Below are positions 7,778 through 17,139 of a stretch of DNA of 64,000 nucleotides, piece by piece. Location of the stretch: assembly GCA_009784555.1 (NCBI GenBank), contig WRBO01000003.1:22060-86059 (forward strand), written 5' to 3'. The stretch comes from Bacillota bacterium (GTDB lineage Bacteria; Bacillota; Clostridia; Christensenellales; UBA1242). Each line of letters begins with the position of its first letter. Position 1 is the stretch's first letter. The position numbers were made by a program, and so were the translations under genes. The notes under the pieces were generated by a model. The model was not told the DNA's origin. It ran no database searches and saw only the letters and a program-made list of their open reading frames with translations.

Positions 7778-10700
7778 ATGATAATTAATCGTATTGGTAA
7801 CTTTGGCTTTCTCGGCGGAGACAACTTGGCACTTGACATACTACTGGTCATTGCTATTATTGCCGTCGGGGTTTTTTTAATAGCCGCAATCGTCTACTTC
7901 TTCTCTTTATGGAATGGACGAAACGGACGACGCAATGGCGAGGGTGGCGGCCGCGACCGAAGCGCCGAGCGACGCGAACGTGACTTGGAACGACGTGAAC
8001 GGGAACAACGCGAACGCCAACAACGGGATTTGGAACGGCGAGAACAAGAACAACGTGAACGCGAACAGGCCGAGCGTGAAAAACGCGAGAAGGAATTAAA
8101 AGACCGCGAAGAAGCATTAAAAAAAGAACAGGAGAAAAAACCAGAACCACCAGCTCCGCAATCCCAGCCCCAAGAAAAAGAAGCATTCGGTGACTTTACA
8201 AGAAACGAAGTAGCAACAAGGCAAAAAGCAGAAGAAGCGAGGACAAACCAAGTGACAACAAACCCGGGGAACAGACCACCATCAAACCCAAACCGCCCAG
8301 CAGGCGGTCGGAGCTTCTTTGACGAAATGAACAAAGAAGACCAAGAGATTTTCCCAAAACGCCCCCCAGCAAATCAGCAACAGCCACAACAACGCCCCCA
8401 ACAGCAACAGCAACAGCCACAACAACCACCGCAATACCGTCCGCCGGCGAACCAACAACAGGGCTCGCCATTTGGAAATGGACAAAATGACCCATTTGCC
8501 CAACAGGCGCAACAACGCCCGCAACAACAACCACAACAATCTCCGTTTGCACCGCAACAAAACCCGTACAATAACCAAATGATGCAACAACCGCAAAACG
8601 GAGCAGGGGACAAGGCAACCCAAGAAAAATTTGACAAAATCCTGGACCAACTCCAGGCACAAAACGCGGCCCAGGCCGAGGCACTGCGAAAAGCCCAAGA
8701 GGACCAACGCCAAAACCAAGAAAACCAACGCCGCGCGGCCGAAGACCAACGCTTTGCCGCAATGCAACAACAATTGGATGCTCGTAACCACCACCAACAA
8801 CCACAAGACAATTCAAATGCCCAGGTCGAGGCAATGCGCCGCGAGATGGAAGAAATGCAACGCCGTATGGAACGCGAACGTGAACAGGCCGCGGCCCAAG
8901 CCCAAATGGAACAAAAGAACGCACAACTAGAACAAATGCGTCGCGACATGGAGGAAATGCAGCGCCGCATGGCCGCTGGAACATCATCTCCTATGGCATC
9001 ATCACCTGTCCAAAACCAAGAAATGATGGCGCTCCAACAACAAATCGCCGAAATGCAGCGCAGCATGGAAAAAGAGCGCGAGCGTATGCAACGTGAACAG
9101 GCCGAGCGCGAACGCCAAGCACAATTCGATGCACAACAGGCGGCAACCCAAGCCCAACTTGACCAAAAGAACGCCCAACTGGAAAAAATGCGCCAGGAAA
9201 TGGAAGAAATGCAACGCCGCATGACAACACCTGCCGCCGCTGCCCAAAACCCAGAGGTCGCGGCACTCCAACAACAAATTACCGAAATGCAACGAAACAT
9301 GGAAAAAGAGCGCGAGCGCATGCAACGTGAACAGGCCGAGCGCGAACGTCAAGCCGCTTTCGATGCACAACAACAAAAATACACTGATGCATTGCGCCAA
9401 ATGCAAGACCGCAACGACCAAACAATCGCTGACCTCCAAGACCAAATCGCGCGTTTAGCACACGGTTCGGAACGTGAACACGTTCAACAACGCATCGACC
9501 GCGAAAACGGCGACCACGACATGCTACGCCGTGAAATGGAAAAACAAATGCAGGCCCTGGCTGACGAACGCAACGCACAACGTGCCGAGTTCGAGGCAAT
9601 GAAAGAACAAATGCGCCGCGAAGCCGAGGAAGAGCGTGCCCGAAAAGAGGCAGAAGAGCAAAAGCGCAAGTTTGAAGAAGAAATGGAACGCCAACGCGTA
9701 GAGCTGTCCGCCCTTAAACAAAACCTGCTTGCCGAGCGTGAGAAAATGATGTCGGCAATAGGGGAGGAACGTGCCCGCCTCGAAAGAACCATCGTCGACG
9801 CAGAAGAAAAAGCGGCAAAACGCGCCGAAGAGCTAAAACGCATGGAGCACGAGCAACTGCAAAAAGCCGCCTACGGCCCGCAAAGCCCATATGGTTACCA
9901 GCAACAACAACGCCCGCAACACCAACAACAATATGGCCCATACCAACCTGACCAATATGGCAACACTTACGGAAACCAATATCAACAACCTGAACCACAG
10001 GTAAAAGTCGTCGAAAAAATTGTCGAGGTTGAAAAACCTGTCGACCGCATTGTCGAGGTCGAAGTCGAAAAGATTGTTGAAAAACTCGTCGAGGTCGACC
10101 GCCCAGTCGAAAGAATCGTTGAAGTCGAAAAACTGGTCGAGGTAGAGAAATTAGTTGAAGTTGAAAAAATTGTAGAGGTAGAAAAGCCAGTTGACCGCAT
10201 CGTCGAAGTCGAGAAGATTGTTGAAATCGAAAAGATTGTCGACCGTCCATTTGAAACCATAGTCGAGGTCGAGAAAATCGTCGAAGTGGAAAAACCTGTC
10301 GAAGTCATCGTCGAAAAAGAAGTTGAAAAGCTCGTCGAAGTAGAGAAACTGGTCGAGGTCGAAAAACTTGTCGAAGTTGAAAAGATAGTAGAGGTAGAGA
10401 AGCCAGTTGACCGCATTGTCGAAGTCGAGAAAATTGTGGAAGTCGAAAAGATTGTCGAGGTCGACCGTCCGTTTGAAACCATAGTCGAGGTCGAGAAAAT
10501 CGTCGAGGTGGAAAAACCAGTAGAAGTTATCGTCGAAAAAGAAGTTGAAAAGCTCGTTGAGGTCGAGAAACTTGTCGAAGTAGAAAAACTCGTCGAAGTA
10601 GAGAAACTGGTCGAAGTTGAAAAAATCGTCGAGGTCGAGAAAGAAGTCGAAGTCGAAAAGATTGTGGAAGTAGAGAAAATAGTTGAAGTCGACCGCCCAG

Positions 10701-12430
10701 TGGAAGTTGAAAAAATCGTTGAAATCGAGCGTATTGTCGAGGTCGACCGCCCGGTAGAGGTCGAGAAACTTGTCGAAGTAGAGAAGCTCGTAGAGGTTGA
10801 AAAAATCGTCGAGGTCGAGAAACTGGTCGAGGTCGAAAAGATTGTTGAAATCGAATCGGCAGCCCTGAAACAAGAGGCCGAGCAACTGGCCGCACGTAAC
10901 GAACAACTCATTGCCGACATGGCGCAACTGCGCGACACGAAAAACACAGAAATGGAAGCCGAGCGCGCACGTATGCAACAACAAATCCGCGCCGAGTACG
11001 AGGCCAACGAACAACGTCTGAACCAAAAATACCTTGAACTACGTGCCCAACTGCAACAGGAAAGTGTAGACCTTGAAGCCCGCGTAGAAGGCATTCGTGA
11101 GGAACAAGAGCAACTCAAACTGGCAAAAGACGAATTGGCCGAAGAACGTGCAATGGTAAAAGAACGCATGGAGCTAGAGCTAGAGGTCGAACGCGCTAAA
11201 CTTGACGCCGAAAAAGCACGTATCGAAGCACGTCTAGAAGGCGAAAAGGCAAAACTCGAACTGCGCCTGGAAAAAGAAAAAGTTCTAATTGAAGGTCAAA
11301 AAGAAGTCGAACTGATGAAGAAGATGGAAGAGGACAGAATGTTCTTGGAAACGGAACGCACCCGCCTCGAAGAGCAAAAACTCACATTGGAAACCCGCCT
11401 GGTCGAGGAACGCAGACTGCTGGAACAACAACTCGAATTCGAACGCGAGAAACTCATCGCCGCCGAACGCGAACGAATGATGAGCCAAGTTGGAACAGAA
11501 GCCTCCGCAGAAGACCAACGCCGCCTGCAACTTGAAAAACTAGAGGCCGAACGTCGCTTCGCCGAAGAAAAGCGCGAGCTCCAAGAACGCATGACCGCCG
11601 AACGCGCCCGCCTAGAGGCCGAGGTTCGCGAAATCTCCGCACTGCTCGTCCAAAAAGACGAACAGGTACAGGAAATGCGCGCAAACCCTGGCACCGTGAT
11701 GGTTGTCGACGAAGGCAAACTTGAACTGGAAAAAGCCAAGTTAAAGGCAGAGGTCGAGGCTGAACGTGCCCGCCTGCGTGAAGAACACACACGCACAGAA
11801 TCCGAACTGCGCGCCCGCTACGAACAACTGCAAGTCGGCCTGCGCCGTCAAGAAGAACAACTCTCCGTCCGTGCAAGTGAATTGGAACTAAAAGAACAAC
11901 AAATCACGAACGAAGAAACACGCGTAATGCAGGAACGTCACGAAATCCACACCCTCATCACCGAACGCGTGTACACCGCCGATGAACGTGTGAAAATCGT
12001 GGAAGACTACCAAGGCCGCTTGGAACAACTGCGCGAACGTCTGCGTGAAAACGAAAAGGCCCTGCGCGGAAACAACAAGGAATTCATCCCATTGCGCCGA
12101 ATTCGCGACACCCTTGAACGCGACATGAAACTCCTGCGCAAACGTGAGGCCATCGTCGCCCGTCAACAGGTTCTTGTGTACGGTGTCAACAACATCACAA
12201 CCCTGGACCCAGAGCGCGTCAAAAAACTCGAACAAGACGTTCAGCAACTCACTGGTCTGCAACAATCCGTCGCGAACTGTGAAGACATCATGCACAAAAA
12301 CCGTGACCGTTTCCCAACTCTGGAAAACTTGGACAAGGTATTGCGCGGACAAAACCGTCAAATCCGTTCGGACATCGAAGAATACGAAAAAGCAATCTCA
12401 TTCTTCGAGACCCAATCCGCATCCGAGTAA
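7778..12430 (+). CDS. Giant membrane-anchored coiled-coil protein with hexapeptide (EKLVEV-type) repeats
   Basis: A 1550-residue protein of unknown function. In order: a single membrane segment at about residues 15-45 (ILLVIAIIAVGVFLIAAIVYFF); an Arg/Glu block; a Gln/Pro-rich stretch (about 190-285); long coiled coils with internally repeated blocks (EMEEMQRRM, MEKERERMQREQAERERQA); a second short Gln/Tyr-rich linker; about 47 hexapeptides of the type EKLVEV/EKIVEV with DRPV and EKPV variants (about 745-1025); and another 500 residues of coiled coil. No enzyme motif or export signal beyond the anchor is visible, so most of it should lie in the cytosol. A scaffold or cytoskeletal role is an inference from shape only. 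It is monocistronic between its own promoter and a strong terminator. Confidence 0.85.
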   Translation: MIINRIGNFGFLGGDNLALDILLVIAIIAVGVFLIAAIVYFFSLWNGRNGRRNGEGGGRDRSAERRERDLERREREQRERQQRDLERREQEQREREQAEREKREKELKDREEALKKEQEKKPEPPAPQSQPQEKEAFGDFTRNEVATRQKAEEARTNQVTTNPGNRPPSNPNRPAGGRSFFDEMNKEDQEIFPKRPPANQQQPQQRPQQQQQQPQQPPQYRPPANQQQGSPFGNGQNDPFAQQAQQRPQQQPQQSPFAPQQNPYNNQMMQQPQNGAGDKATQEKFDKILDQLQAQNAAQAEALRKAQEDQRQNQENQRRAAEDQRFAAMQQQLDARNHHQQPQDNSNAQVEAMRREMEEMQRRMEREREQAAAQAQMEQKNAQLEQMRRDMEEMQRRMAAGTSSPMASSPVQNQEMMALQQQIAEMQRSMEKERERMQREQAERERQAQFDAQQAATQAQLDQKNAQLEKMRQEMEEMQRRMTTPAAAAQNPEVAALQQQITEMQRNMEKERERMQREQAERERQAAFDAQQQKYTDALRQMQDRNDQTIADLQDQIARLAHGSEREHVQQRIDRENGDHDMLRREMEKQMQALADERNAQRAEFEAMKEQMRREAEEERARKEAEEQKRKFEEEMERQRVELSALKQNLLAEREKMMSAIGEERARLERTIVDAEEKAAKRAEELKRMEHEQLQKAAYGPQSPYGYQQQQRPQHQQQYGPYQPDQYGNTYGNQYQQPEPQVKVVEKIVEVEKPVDRIVEVEVEKIVEKLVEVDRPVERIVEVEKLVEVEKLVEVEKIVEVEKPVDRIVEVEKIVEIEKIVDRPFETIVEVEKIVEVEKPVEVIVEKEVEKLVEVEKLVEVEKLVEVEKIVEVEKPVDRIVEVEKIVEVEKIVEVDRPFETIVEVEKIVEVEKPVEVIVEKEVEKLVEVEKLVEVEKLVEVEKLVEVEKIVEVEKEVEVEKIVEVEKIVEVDRPVEVEKIVEIERIVEVDRPVEVEKLVEVEKLVEVEKIVEVEKLVEVEKIVEIESAALKQEAEQLAARNEQLIADMAQLRDTKNTEMEAERARMQQQIRAEYEANEQRLNQKYLELRAQLQQESVDLEARVEGIREEQEQLKLAKDELAEERAMVKERMELELEVERAKLDAEKARIEARLEGEKAKLELRLEKEKVLIEGQKEVELMKKMEEDRMFLETERTRLEEQKLTLETRLVEERRLLEQQLEFEREKLIAAERERMMSQVGTEASAEDQRRLQLEKLEAERRFAEEKRELQERMTAERARLEAEVREISALLVQKDEQVQEMRANPGTVMVVDEGKLELEKAKLKAEVEAERARLREEHTRTESELRARYEQLQVGLRRQEEQLSVRASELELKEQQITNEETRVMQERHEIHTLITERVYTADERVKIVEDYQGRLEQLRERLRENEKALRGNNKEFIPLRRIRDTLERDMKLLRKREAIVARQQVLVYGVNNITTLDPERVKKLEQDVQQLTGLQQSVANCEDIMHKNRDRFPTLENLDKVLRGQNRQIRSDIEEYEKAISFFETQSASE
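10009..10857 (+). repeat. In-frame 18-bp repeat coding about 47 EKLVEV-type hexapeptides
   Basis: The array encodes alternating Val/Ile/Leu and Glu/Lys. A higher-order unit of about 72 residues, containing DRPFETIVEVEK and PVEVIVEKEVEK, is duplicated at about 10195-10410 and 10411-10630. Synonymous codons (GTC/GTT/GTA/GTG, GAA/GAG) vary widely between units, so the repeat is conserved at the protein level and is not a fresh DNA expansion. Confidence 0.9.
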
Positions 12431-12439
12431 CAACCAAAG

Positions 12440-12461
12440 AACCCCCGAAAGGGGGTTTTTT
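12440..12461 (+). terminator. Intrinsic terminator after the coiled-coil gene
   Basis: ACCCCC, a GAAA tetraloop, GGGGGT and a run of six T. Confidence 0.9.
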
Positions 12462-12499
12462 GTTGGGGATTTTGTCGAAACAAATGCTATATTAAGAGG

Positions 12500-13606
12500 G
12501 TGAGACGGCGGTTCTTCATATTCTCTATTTATCGGGGCGTATTGTTTACTGGGTTGGCAATTGCGCTAACTCTTGTTGCCGTTTTTGGTGATGCAATTCG
12601 TGCGCACTATTTCGGCGACAGCTCGGCTTTCCGCCATACAACGGGGGAGCTGGCCGTTCACACAATCGATGTGGGGCATGGCGACGCGATTGCAATTCGT
12701 TTTCCGTGCGACCGTGTCGCGTTGATTGATGCGGGCGATGTTGGATATACGGGCCGAATTTCCGATTATCTTCGCCGCCGTGTAACTGGTCGCCGCGGTC
12801 GGATTGATTGGGTTGTGCTAACACATCCGCATCTGGACCATATGGGTGGCATGACCGAAATTCTAAATAACTTCGATATCGGGGTAGTATACAGGCCATT
12901 GATAAGCAGTCAAAGCACCCACGACACAAACAACGGCACGGTTACATTCATGGGCGGTGAAACCCCACACCCCGTATATACGGATGTAATCTATGCCACA
13001 TATGCCAACGCCGAAGACGTGCGGATTTCCACCGCGGGAACATATTTCGGAACTCCATATTGGCGGATGTTCTTTCATACGCCTACCGTTGATGGGACAT
13101 GGGCGGGAATGCGCCATGCGAATATGAATGAAATGTCGCCGATTATGACCTTGGAATTTGGCAATCAAATCTTTGTGTTCACGGGCGACGCAGGCTTCAT
13201 GGCCGAGGGCGACTTCCTTCTCACCGACACCGCACGCTATATGTTTGGAACGGGGCGGCGCGACCGCACGGTGCATCTAAATGTCGGCCATCATGGAAGT
13301 AACGGCAGCACAGGCAACGACTTCCTCCGTCTAATCCAACCAACCACCGCAAGCATTAGCGTCGGCACGCGGTTTGAAACCCTGCCGTCCGCCACCGCCA
13401 TCAATCGAATTCGCGGAAATGGGGTAACGCGGGAAAACCTCTTCATCACCGCCGACTCAGGAGCCATCGCGATTGTGACGGACGGCAATACATGGAATGT
13501 TCACGTCGGTTTTCGCAACCCGCCTAATCTGTGGTGGCTGTTTTCCCTTTTAATCATCGGCTTGTGGTTTGCCTGCTTTTTTGATTGGAAAAGAGCACAT
13601 AATTAG
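12500..13606 (+). CDS. ComEC/Rec2-like metallo-beta-lactamase-fold hydrolase, membrane anchored
   Basis: The 368-residue protein has an N-terminal membrane segment (about residues 12-32), a metallo-beta-lactamase domain and a C-terminal membrane segment (about 340-360, WWLFSLLIIGLWFACFF). The domain carries the metal motif THPHLDHMGG (His109, His111, Asp113, His114), plus a preceding DVGHGDA and a later GDAG and GHHGSNGS. These are typical of the hydrolase domain of ComEC and its stand-alone relatives, usually thought to be extracytoplasmic nucleases or phosphodiesterases. The start is a GTG with no Shine-Dalgarno; TATATT at 12488-12493 puts +1 on that G, so the mRNA is probably leaderless. 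Confidence 0.85.
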   Translation: MRRRFFIFSIYRGVLFTGLAIALTLVAVFGDAIRAHYFGDSSAFRHTTGELAVHTIDVGHGDAIAIRFPCDRVALIDAGDVGYTGRISDYLRRRVTGRRGRIDWVVLTHPHLDHMGGMTEILNNFDIGVVYRPLISSQSTHDTNNGTVTFMGGETPHPVYTDVIYATYANAEDVRISTAGTYFGTPYWRMFFHTPTVDGTWAGMRHANMNEMSPIMTLEFGNQIFVFTGDAGFMAEGDFLLTDTARYMFGTGRRDRTVHLNVGHHGSNGSTGNDFLRLIQPTTASISVGTRFETLPSATAINRIRGNGVTRENLFITADSGAIAIVTDGNTWNVHVGFRNPPNLWWLFSLLIIGLWFACFFDWKRAHN

Positions 13607-13635
13607 TGCACTTTGACGGAGTTTTTAGGCACTTT

Positions 13636-13716
13636 CCACAATATATTGTGTATAGAGAAATTTTGCTTGCACAATATGTTGTGGTTTGGTAGTTTAGACA
13701 CATACACATATTGTGG
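13636..13716 (+). promoter_or_regulatory. Three NrdR boxes upstream of nrdD
   Basis: CCACAATATATTGTGT at 13636-13651 and GCACAATATGTTGTGG at 13669-13684 are near-perfect NrdR boxes. A third, half-degenerate site (CATACACATATTGTGG) lies at 13701-13716. Their starts are 33 and 32 bp apart, that is three helical turns, matching the paired-box spacing known for the ATP/dATP-sensing repressor NrdR. They lie directly ahead of nrdDG. Confidence 0.88.
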
Positions 13717-13739
13717 GCAATGGCCCAAAGGGAGGAATC

Positions 13740-15839
13740 ATGGCAAAGCAGGTGCTAAAGCGAGACGGAACAAGACAGGCGTACAACCGAAAGAAAATTG
13801 CGGACGCGATTTACAAAGCGGTAGAGGCATGCGGGGGGAGTGACCGTGCCCCATGCGAGGCAATCGCAGAGGCGGTAGAGGTTGAAATCACCGAGAACTT
13901 TACTGGCCGCAAAATCCCAAACGTGGAACAGGTCCAGGACATCGTCGAACGTCACCTGATAAAGGCGGGCTATGACCAGGTTGCAAAGGCCTACATCCTT
14001 TACCGTGAAAAACGCCGCGGCGCGCGAGAGGAAAATGCCCTTATCGGTGCAACCATCCAAACGTTTGAAAAGTACCTGGGCGGCGATGACTTCGCTATAA
14101 AGGAAAACGCGAACCAACAAAAATCCGTTATGGGACTTATGAACTTTGTTCGCGAAGAATTTACAAAGCGTTACTGGCTGAACGAAGTATACCCATTTGA
14201 AATCGCCGAGGCTCACCGCAGCGCGACATTCCACATCCACGACCTTGGATTCTTCGGCGCATATTGCGTGGGCTGGGACGTCAAACAAATCCTTATGATG
14301 GGCTTCACGGGCGTTCCGGGCAAGATTTCGTCCGCACCACCAAAACACTTCCGCACCGCATTGGGCCAAATCTGTAACGCCACATTCACGTTCCAAGGCG
14401 AAACTGCGGGGGCCCAGGCATGGAGTTCCTTCGACACCTACTTGGCACCGTTCATTAAATACGACGGCCTAAACTATAAACAGGTTAAACAGGCTCTCCA
14501 AGAATTCGTATACAACATGAACGTTGCGACCCGCGTGGGCTTCCAATGTCCATTCAGCAACATCACCCTCGACCTAAAATGCCCAAAAACCCTCGCCAAC
14601 GAACACGTCATCATCGGCGGGGAACCCCAGGCCGAAACATACGCTCAATTCCAAGAGGAAATGGACATGTTCAACAAGGCCTTCTGTGAAATCATGCTGG
14701 CCGGCGACGCCCAGGGCAGGGTCTTCAGCTTCCCAATCCCAACAATCAACATCACCACCGCAACCGACTGGAAATCACCCGTCATGGACGCAATTATGGA
14801 AATGACATGTAAATACGGAACACCGTACTTTGCAAACTTCGTGAACAGCGACCTGGACCCCGAGGACGCCGTATCCATGTGCTGCCGTCTCCGTCTGGAC
14901 GTGTCCGAACTTCGTAAAAAGGGCGGCGGTCTCTTCGGCTCCAACCCATTGACGGGCAGTATCGGTGTCGTCACAATCAACCTCCCACGTCTGGGGTACA
15001 AAGCCGACAACGAGGCAGAGTTCTTTGAAAACCTCGAACGCATCGCTAACATGGCGAAAAACAGTCTCGAAATCAAGAGAAAAATCGTCGAAGACCAAAC
15101 GGTCAAGGGCCTGTACCCATACTGTAAATACTATCTCCAAGGCATCAAAGACGGCAAGGGCGCGTACTGGGCCAACCACTTCTCAACAATTGGTCTGGTC
15201 GGAATGCACGAATGTCTTCTGAACTTCCTGGGCGCGGACAAGGGCCTAGACACGGAAGAAGGCAACGCCTTCGCCGTGAAAATCCTTAACTTCCTGCGCG
15301 GCAAAATGCAAGAGTACCAGGCCGAAACGGGCAACGTCTACAACCTAGAGGCCACACCAGGGGAGGGTACTCAACCGCGCTTTGCAATCATCGATAAAAA
15401 ACGTTACCCTGATATCATCACCCAGGGCGGCGACACCCCATACTACTCCAACAGCAGCCAAATGCCGGTCGCGTTCACTGACGACGTGTTCAAGGCTGTC
15501 AAGATGCAAAACGAACTGCAATCCCTGTACACGGGCGGAACGGTGTTGCACGTCTACATGGGCGAACGTCTCGAGGACAAAGAAACCGCGAAAAACCTCA
15601 TCCAAAAAATCTTCAACTCGAACACTCTGCCATATGTTTCCCTAACCCCAACCTTCAGTGTCTGCGCCGAACACGGCTACCTAAAGGGTGAACAATGGAC
15701 ATGCCCAACATGTAAAGGCGACACCGAGGTCTGGAGTCGCGTCGTCGGCTTCCTACGACCTGTCCAAGACTATAACGCAGGAAAGCGCACAGAATACAAA
15801 GACAGGGTAAAATACAAGGTTTCAGGTAGCTGCAACTAA
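13740..15839 (+). CDS. nrdD: Anaerobic ribonucleoside-triphosphate reductase
   Basis: Class III ribonucleotide reductase: it reduces NTPs to dNTPs with a glycyl radical and works only without oxygen. The 699-residue product begins with an ATP-cone regulatory domain (residues 1-90, VLKRDGTRQAYNRKKIADAI). It contains the NrdD barrel with NPLTGSIGVVTINLPRLGY, and ends with a Cys-rich zinc region (VCAEHG and CPTCKG) and the glycyl-radical loop RVVGFLRP. The start at 13740 is chosen because GGGAGG lies five bases upstream. The gene is followed by its activase nrdG after 18 bases and is preceded by NrdR boxes. Confidence 0.97.
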   Translation: MAKQVLKRDGTRQAYNRKKIADAIYKAVEACGGSDRAPCEAIAEAVEVEITENFTGRKIPNVEQVQDIVERHLIKAGYDQVAKAYILYREKRRGAREENALIGATIQTFEKYLGGDDFAIKENANQQKSVMGLMNFVREEFTKRYWLNEVYPFEIAEAHRSATFHIHDLGFFGAYCVGWDVKQILMMGFTGVPGKISSAPPKHFRTALGQICNATFTFQGETAGAQAWSSFDTYLAPFIKYDGLNYKQVKQALQEFVYNMNVATRVGFQCPFSNITLDLKCPKTLANEHVIIGGEPQAETYAQFQEEMDMFNKAFCEIMLAGDAQGRVFSFPIPTINITTATDWKSPVMDAIMEMTCKYGTPYFANFVNSDLDPEDAVSMCCRLRLDVSELRKKGGGLFGSNPLTGSIGVVTINLPRLGYKADNEAEFFENLERIANMAKNSLEIKRKIVEDQTVKGLYPYCKYYLQGIKDGKGAYWANHFSTIGLVGMHECLLNFLGADKGLDTEEGNAFAVKILNFLRGKMQEYQAETGNVYNLEATPGEGTQPRFAIIDKKRYPDIITQGGDTPYYSNSSQMPVAFTDDVFKAVKMQNELQSLYTGGTVLHVYMGERLEDKETAKNLIQKIFNSNTLPYVSLTPTFSVCAEHGYLKGEQWTCPTCKGDTEVWSRVVGFLRPVQDYNAGKRTEYKDRVKYKVSGSCN

Positions 15840-15857
15840 AGAGGGGGCGGGGCAGGC

Positions 15858-16547
15858 ATGAAAATTGCAGGTTTCCAAAAAAACAGTTTCATAGACTTTC
15901 CGGGAAAGATAGCTTCGGTTATCTTTCTTGGCGGTTGTAATATGCGGTGTTATTACTGTCATAACTACAACATATTGTGTTCTTCGTCGAATACCCACGA
16001 CTTCGCCAACATATTGCCGCAAATCCGCGACCAACTGGGTTTCATCGATGCGGTGGTAGTCAGCGGCGGTGAACCAACCCTATACCCGCACTTGGAACAA
16101 CTGATTCGGGAAATCAAAGGCATGGGACTGCTCGTGAAACTGGACACAAACGGCACTAACCCCCGATTGATGAAAAAACTGGTGGGGGAGGGCTTGGTCG
16201 ACTACGTGGCAATGGATATAAAGGCTGGGCCGACCAAATACGACCAAATAACCATGGTCAAAAACCCAATGGACAAAATCCGCGAATCGATACAATTTCT
16301 AATTGGCCAGGATAATGTAAACTACATGTTCCGAACAACCTTGGCTCCAATTCTGGGGGCGGATGATATGGCCGAAATCGCCGAACTAATCCGCGGGGCG
16401 AAAACCTACCAAATCCAACAATTCGTTCCAAACGAATTCTCAAACGACCAATCTGTCATTATGTTCCCACATACACTTGCCATGGCCCAGGGTTTTGCTG
16501 ATATAATAGGGGAGAGTGTGGGGGAGGTACTACTGCGTGGGTTCTAG
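15858..16547 (+). CDS. nrdG: Anaerobic ribonucleotide reductase activating protein (radical SAM)
   Basis: Uses a 4Fe-4S cluster and S-adenosylmethionine to generate the glycyl radical on NrdD. The 229-residue protein has the radical-SAM motif CNMRCYYC (Cys27, Cys31, Cys34), preceded by SFIDFPGKIASVIFLGG. It also has VVSGGEPTLYPHLEQL and KLDTNG, which bind SAM. It is longer than E. coli NrdG (about 155 residues), like the Firmicutes/Thermotoga type. It follows nrdD by 18 bases, and its last 11 bases overlap the next gene. Confidence 0.95.
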   Translation: MKIAGFQKNSFIDFPGKIASVIFLGGCNMRCYYCHNYNILCSSSNTHDFANILPQIRDQLGFIDAVVVSGGEPTLYPHLEQLIREIKGMGLLVKLDTNGTNPRLMKKLVGEGLVDYVAMDIKAGPTKYDQITMVKNPMDKIRESIQFLIGQDNVNYMFRTTLAPILGADDMAEIAELIRGAKTYQIQQFVPNEFSNDQSVIMFPHTLAMAQGFADIIGESVGEVLLRGF

Positions 16548-17067
16548 GGGCAAATCACTCGTAATTGTGTTGCTTCTATGTGTCATAACACTATCTCTTG
16601 TGGGCTGTGCGTCGCGTACCCCCGACAATCCGCCTGATGTCGGGCCTGATTTGCCCAACGTCCATCACTTTGAACGTCGTGTGTTTGAACTAACAAACAT
16701 CGAACGGGAACTTCATGGCTTGCACCCCCTGATATGGGATTACACATTATGGACGGCGGCCCGTGACCATTCCCTGGATATGGAGGGGAACAATATCTTC
16801 GGCCACACGGGCTCGGACGGCACAACTCCGCGCCAACGCATCGAACGGGCGGGAATAACATGGGCAACGGGGTGGAGCGAAAACGTCGCCCGTGGCCAAA
16901 TAAGGCCCGAAGATGTCGTCGCCGCATGGATGAATTCGCCTGGACACCGTGACAATATCCTGCGCGTGACCTCAACACATATGGGCGTGGGCTACATCGA
17001 ACGACGGCCTGGCGGCTTGGCCATTTCTCCGACATACTGGACGCAAAAGTTTGTACGCATACCGTAA
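16537..17067 (+). CDS. CAP/SCP-domain lipoprotein
   Basis: From the GTG at 16537 the 176-residue protein has a lipoprotein signal peptide with lipobox LVGC (Cys24) and then a CAP (cysteine-rich secretory/PR-1, YkwD-like) domain. Domain motifs are ELTNIERELHGLHPL, FGHTGSDGTTPRQRI, WSENVARG and SPGHRDNIL. It should be anchored on the outer face of the membrane. CAP proteins of this type are common in spore formers; their activity is not firmly known. GGGGAGG about 10 bases upstream supports this start; an in-frame GTG at 16516 is less likely. It overlaps nrdG by 11 bases. Confidence 0.85.
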   Translation: MGSRGKSLVIVLLLCVITLSLVGCASRTPDNPPDVGPDLPNVHHFERRVFELTNIERELHGLHPLIWDYTLWTAARDHSLDMEGNNIFGHTGSDGTTPRQRIERAGITWATGWSENVARGQIRPEDVVAAWMNSPGHRDNILRVTSTHMGVGYIERRPGGLAISPTYWTQKFVRIP

Positions 17068-17105
17068 ACGGTCAATGTTCATCGGTGTTTTTTGGTGCTA
17101 TCCGT

Positions 17106-17134
17106 TTGTCATTGGACGAAATTTGTGCTAGGGT
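17106..17134 (+). promoter_or_regulatory. Leaderless promoter of the topoisomerase operon
   Basis: TTGTCA at 17106-17111, 17-base spacer, extended -10 TGCTAGGGT ending at 17134. The ATG at 17140 is at +6 from the hexamer and has no Shine-Dalgarno. Confidence 0.65.
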
Positions 17135-17139
17135 GGATT

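Noticed and set aside
9982..11169. 395-codon frame on the minus strand opposite the hexapeptide repeats (Ser/Thr/Phe repeats)
   Set aside because: It is the mirror of the GAA/GTC-rich repeat; the plus frame has the start, promoter, terminator and full-length reading frame.
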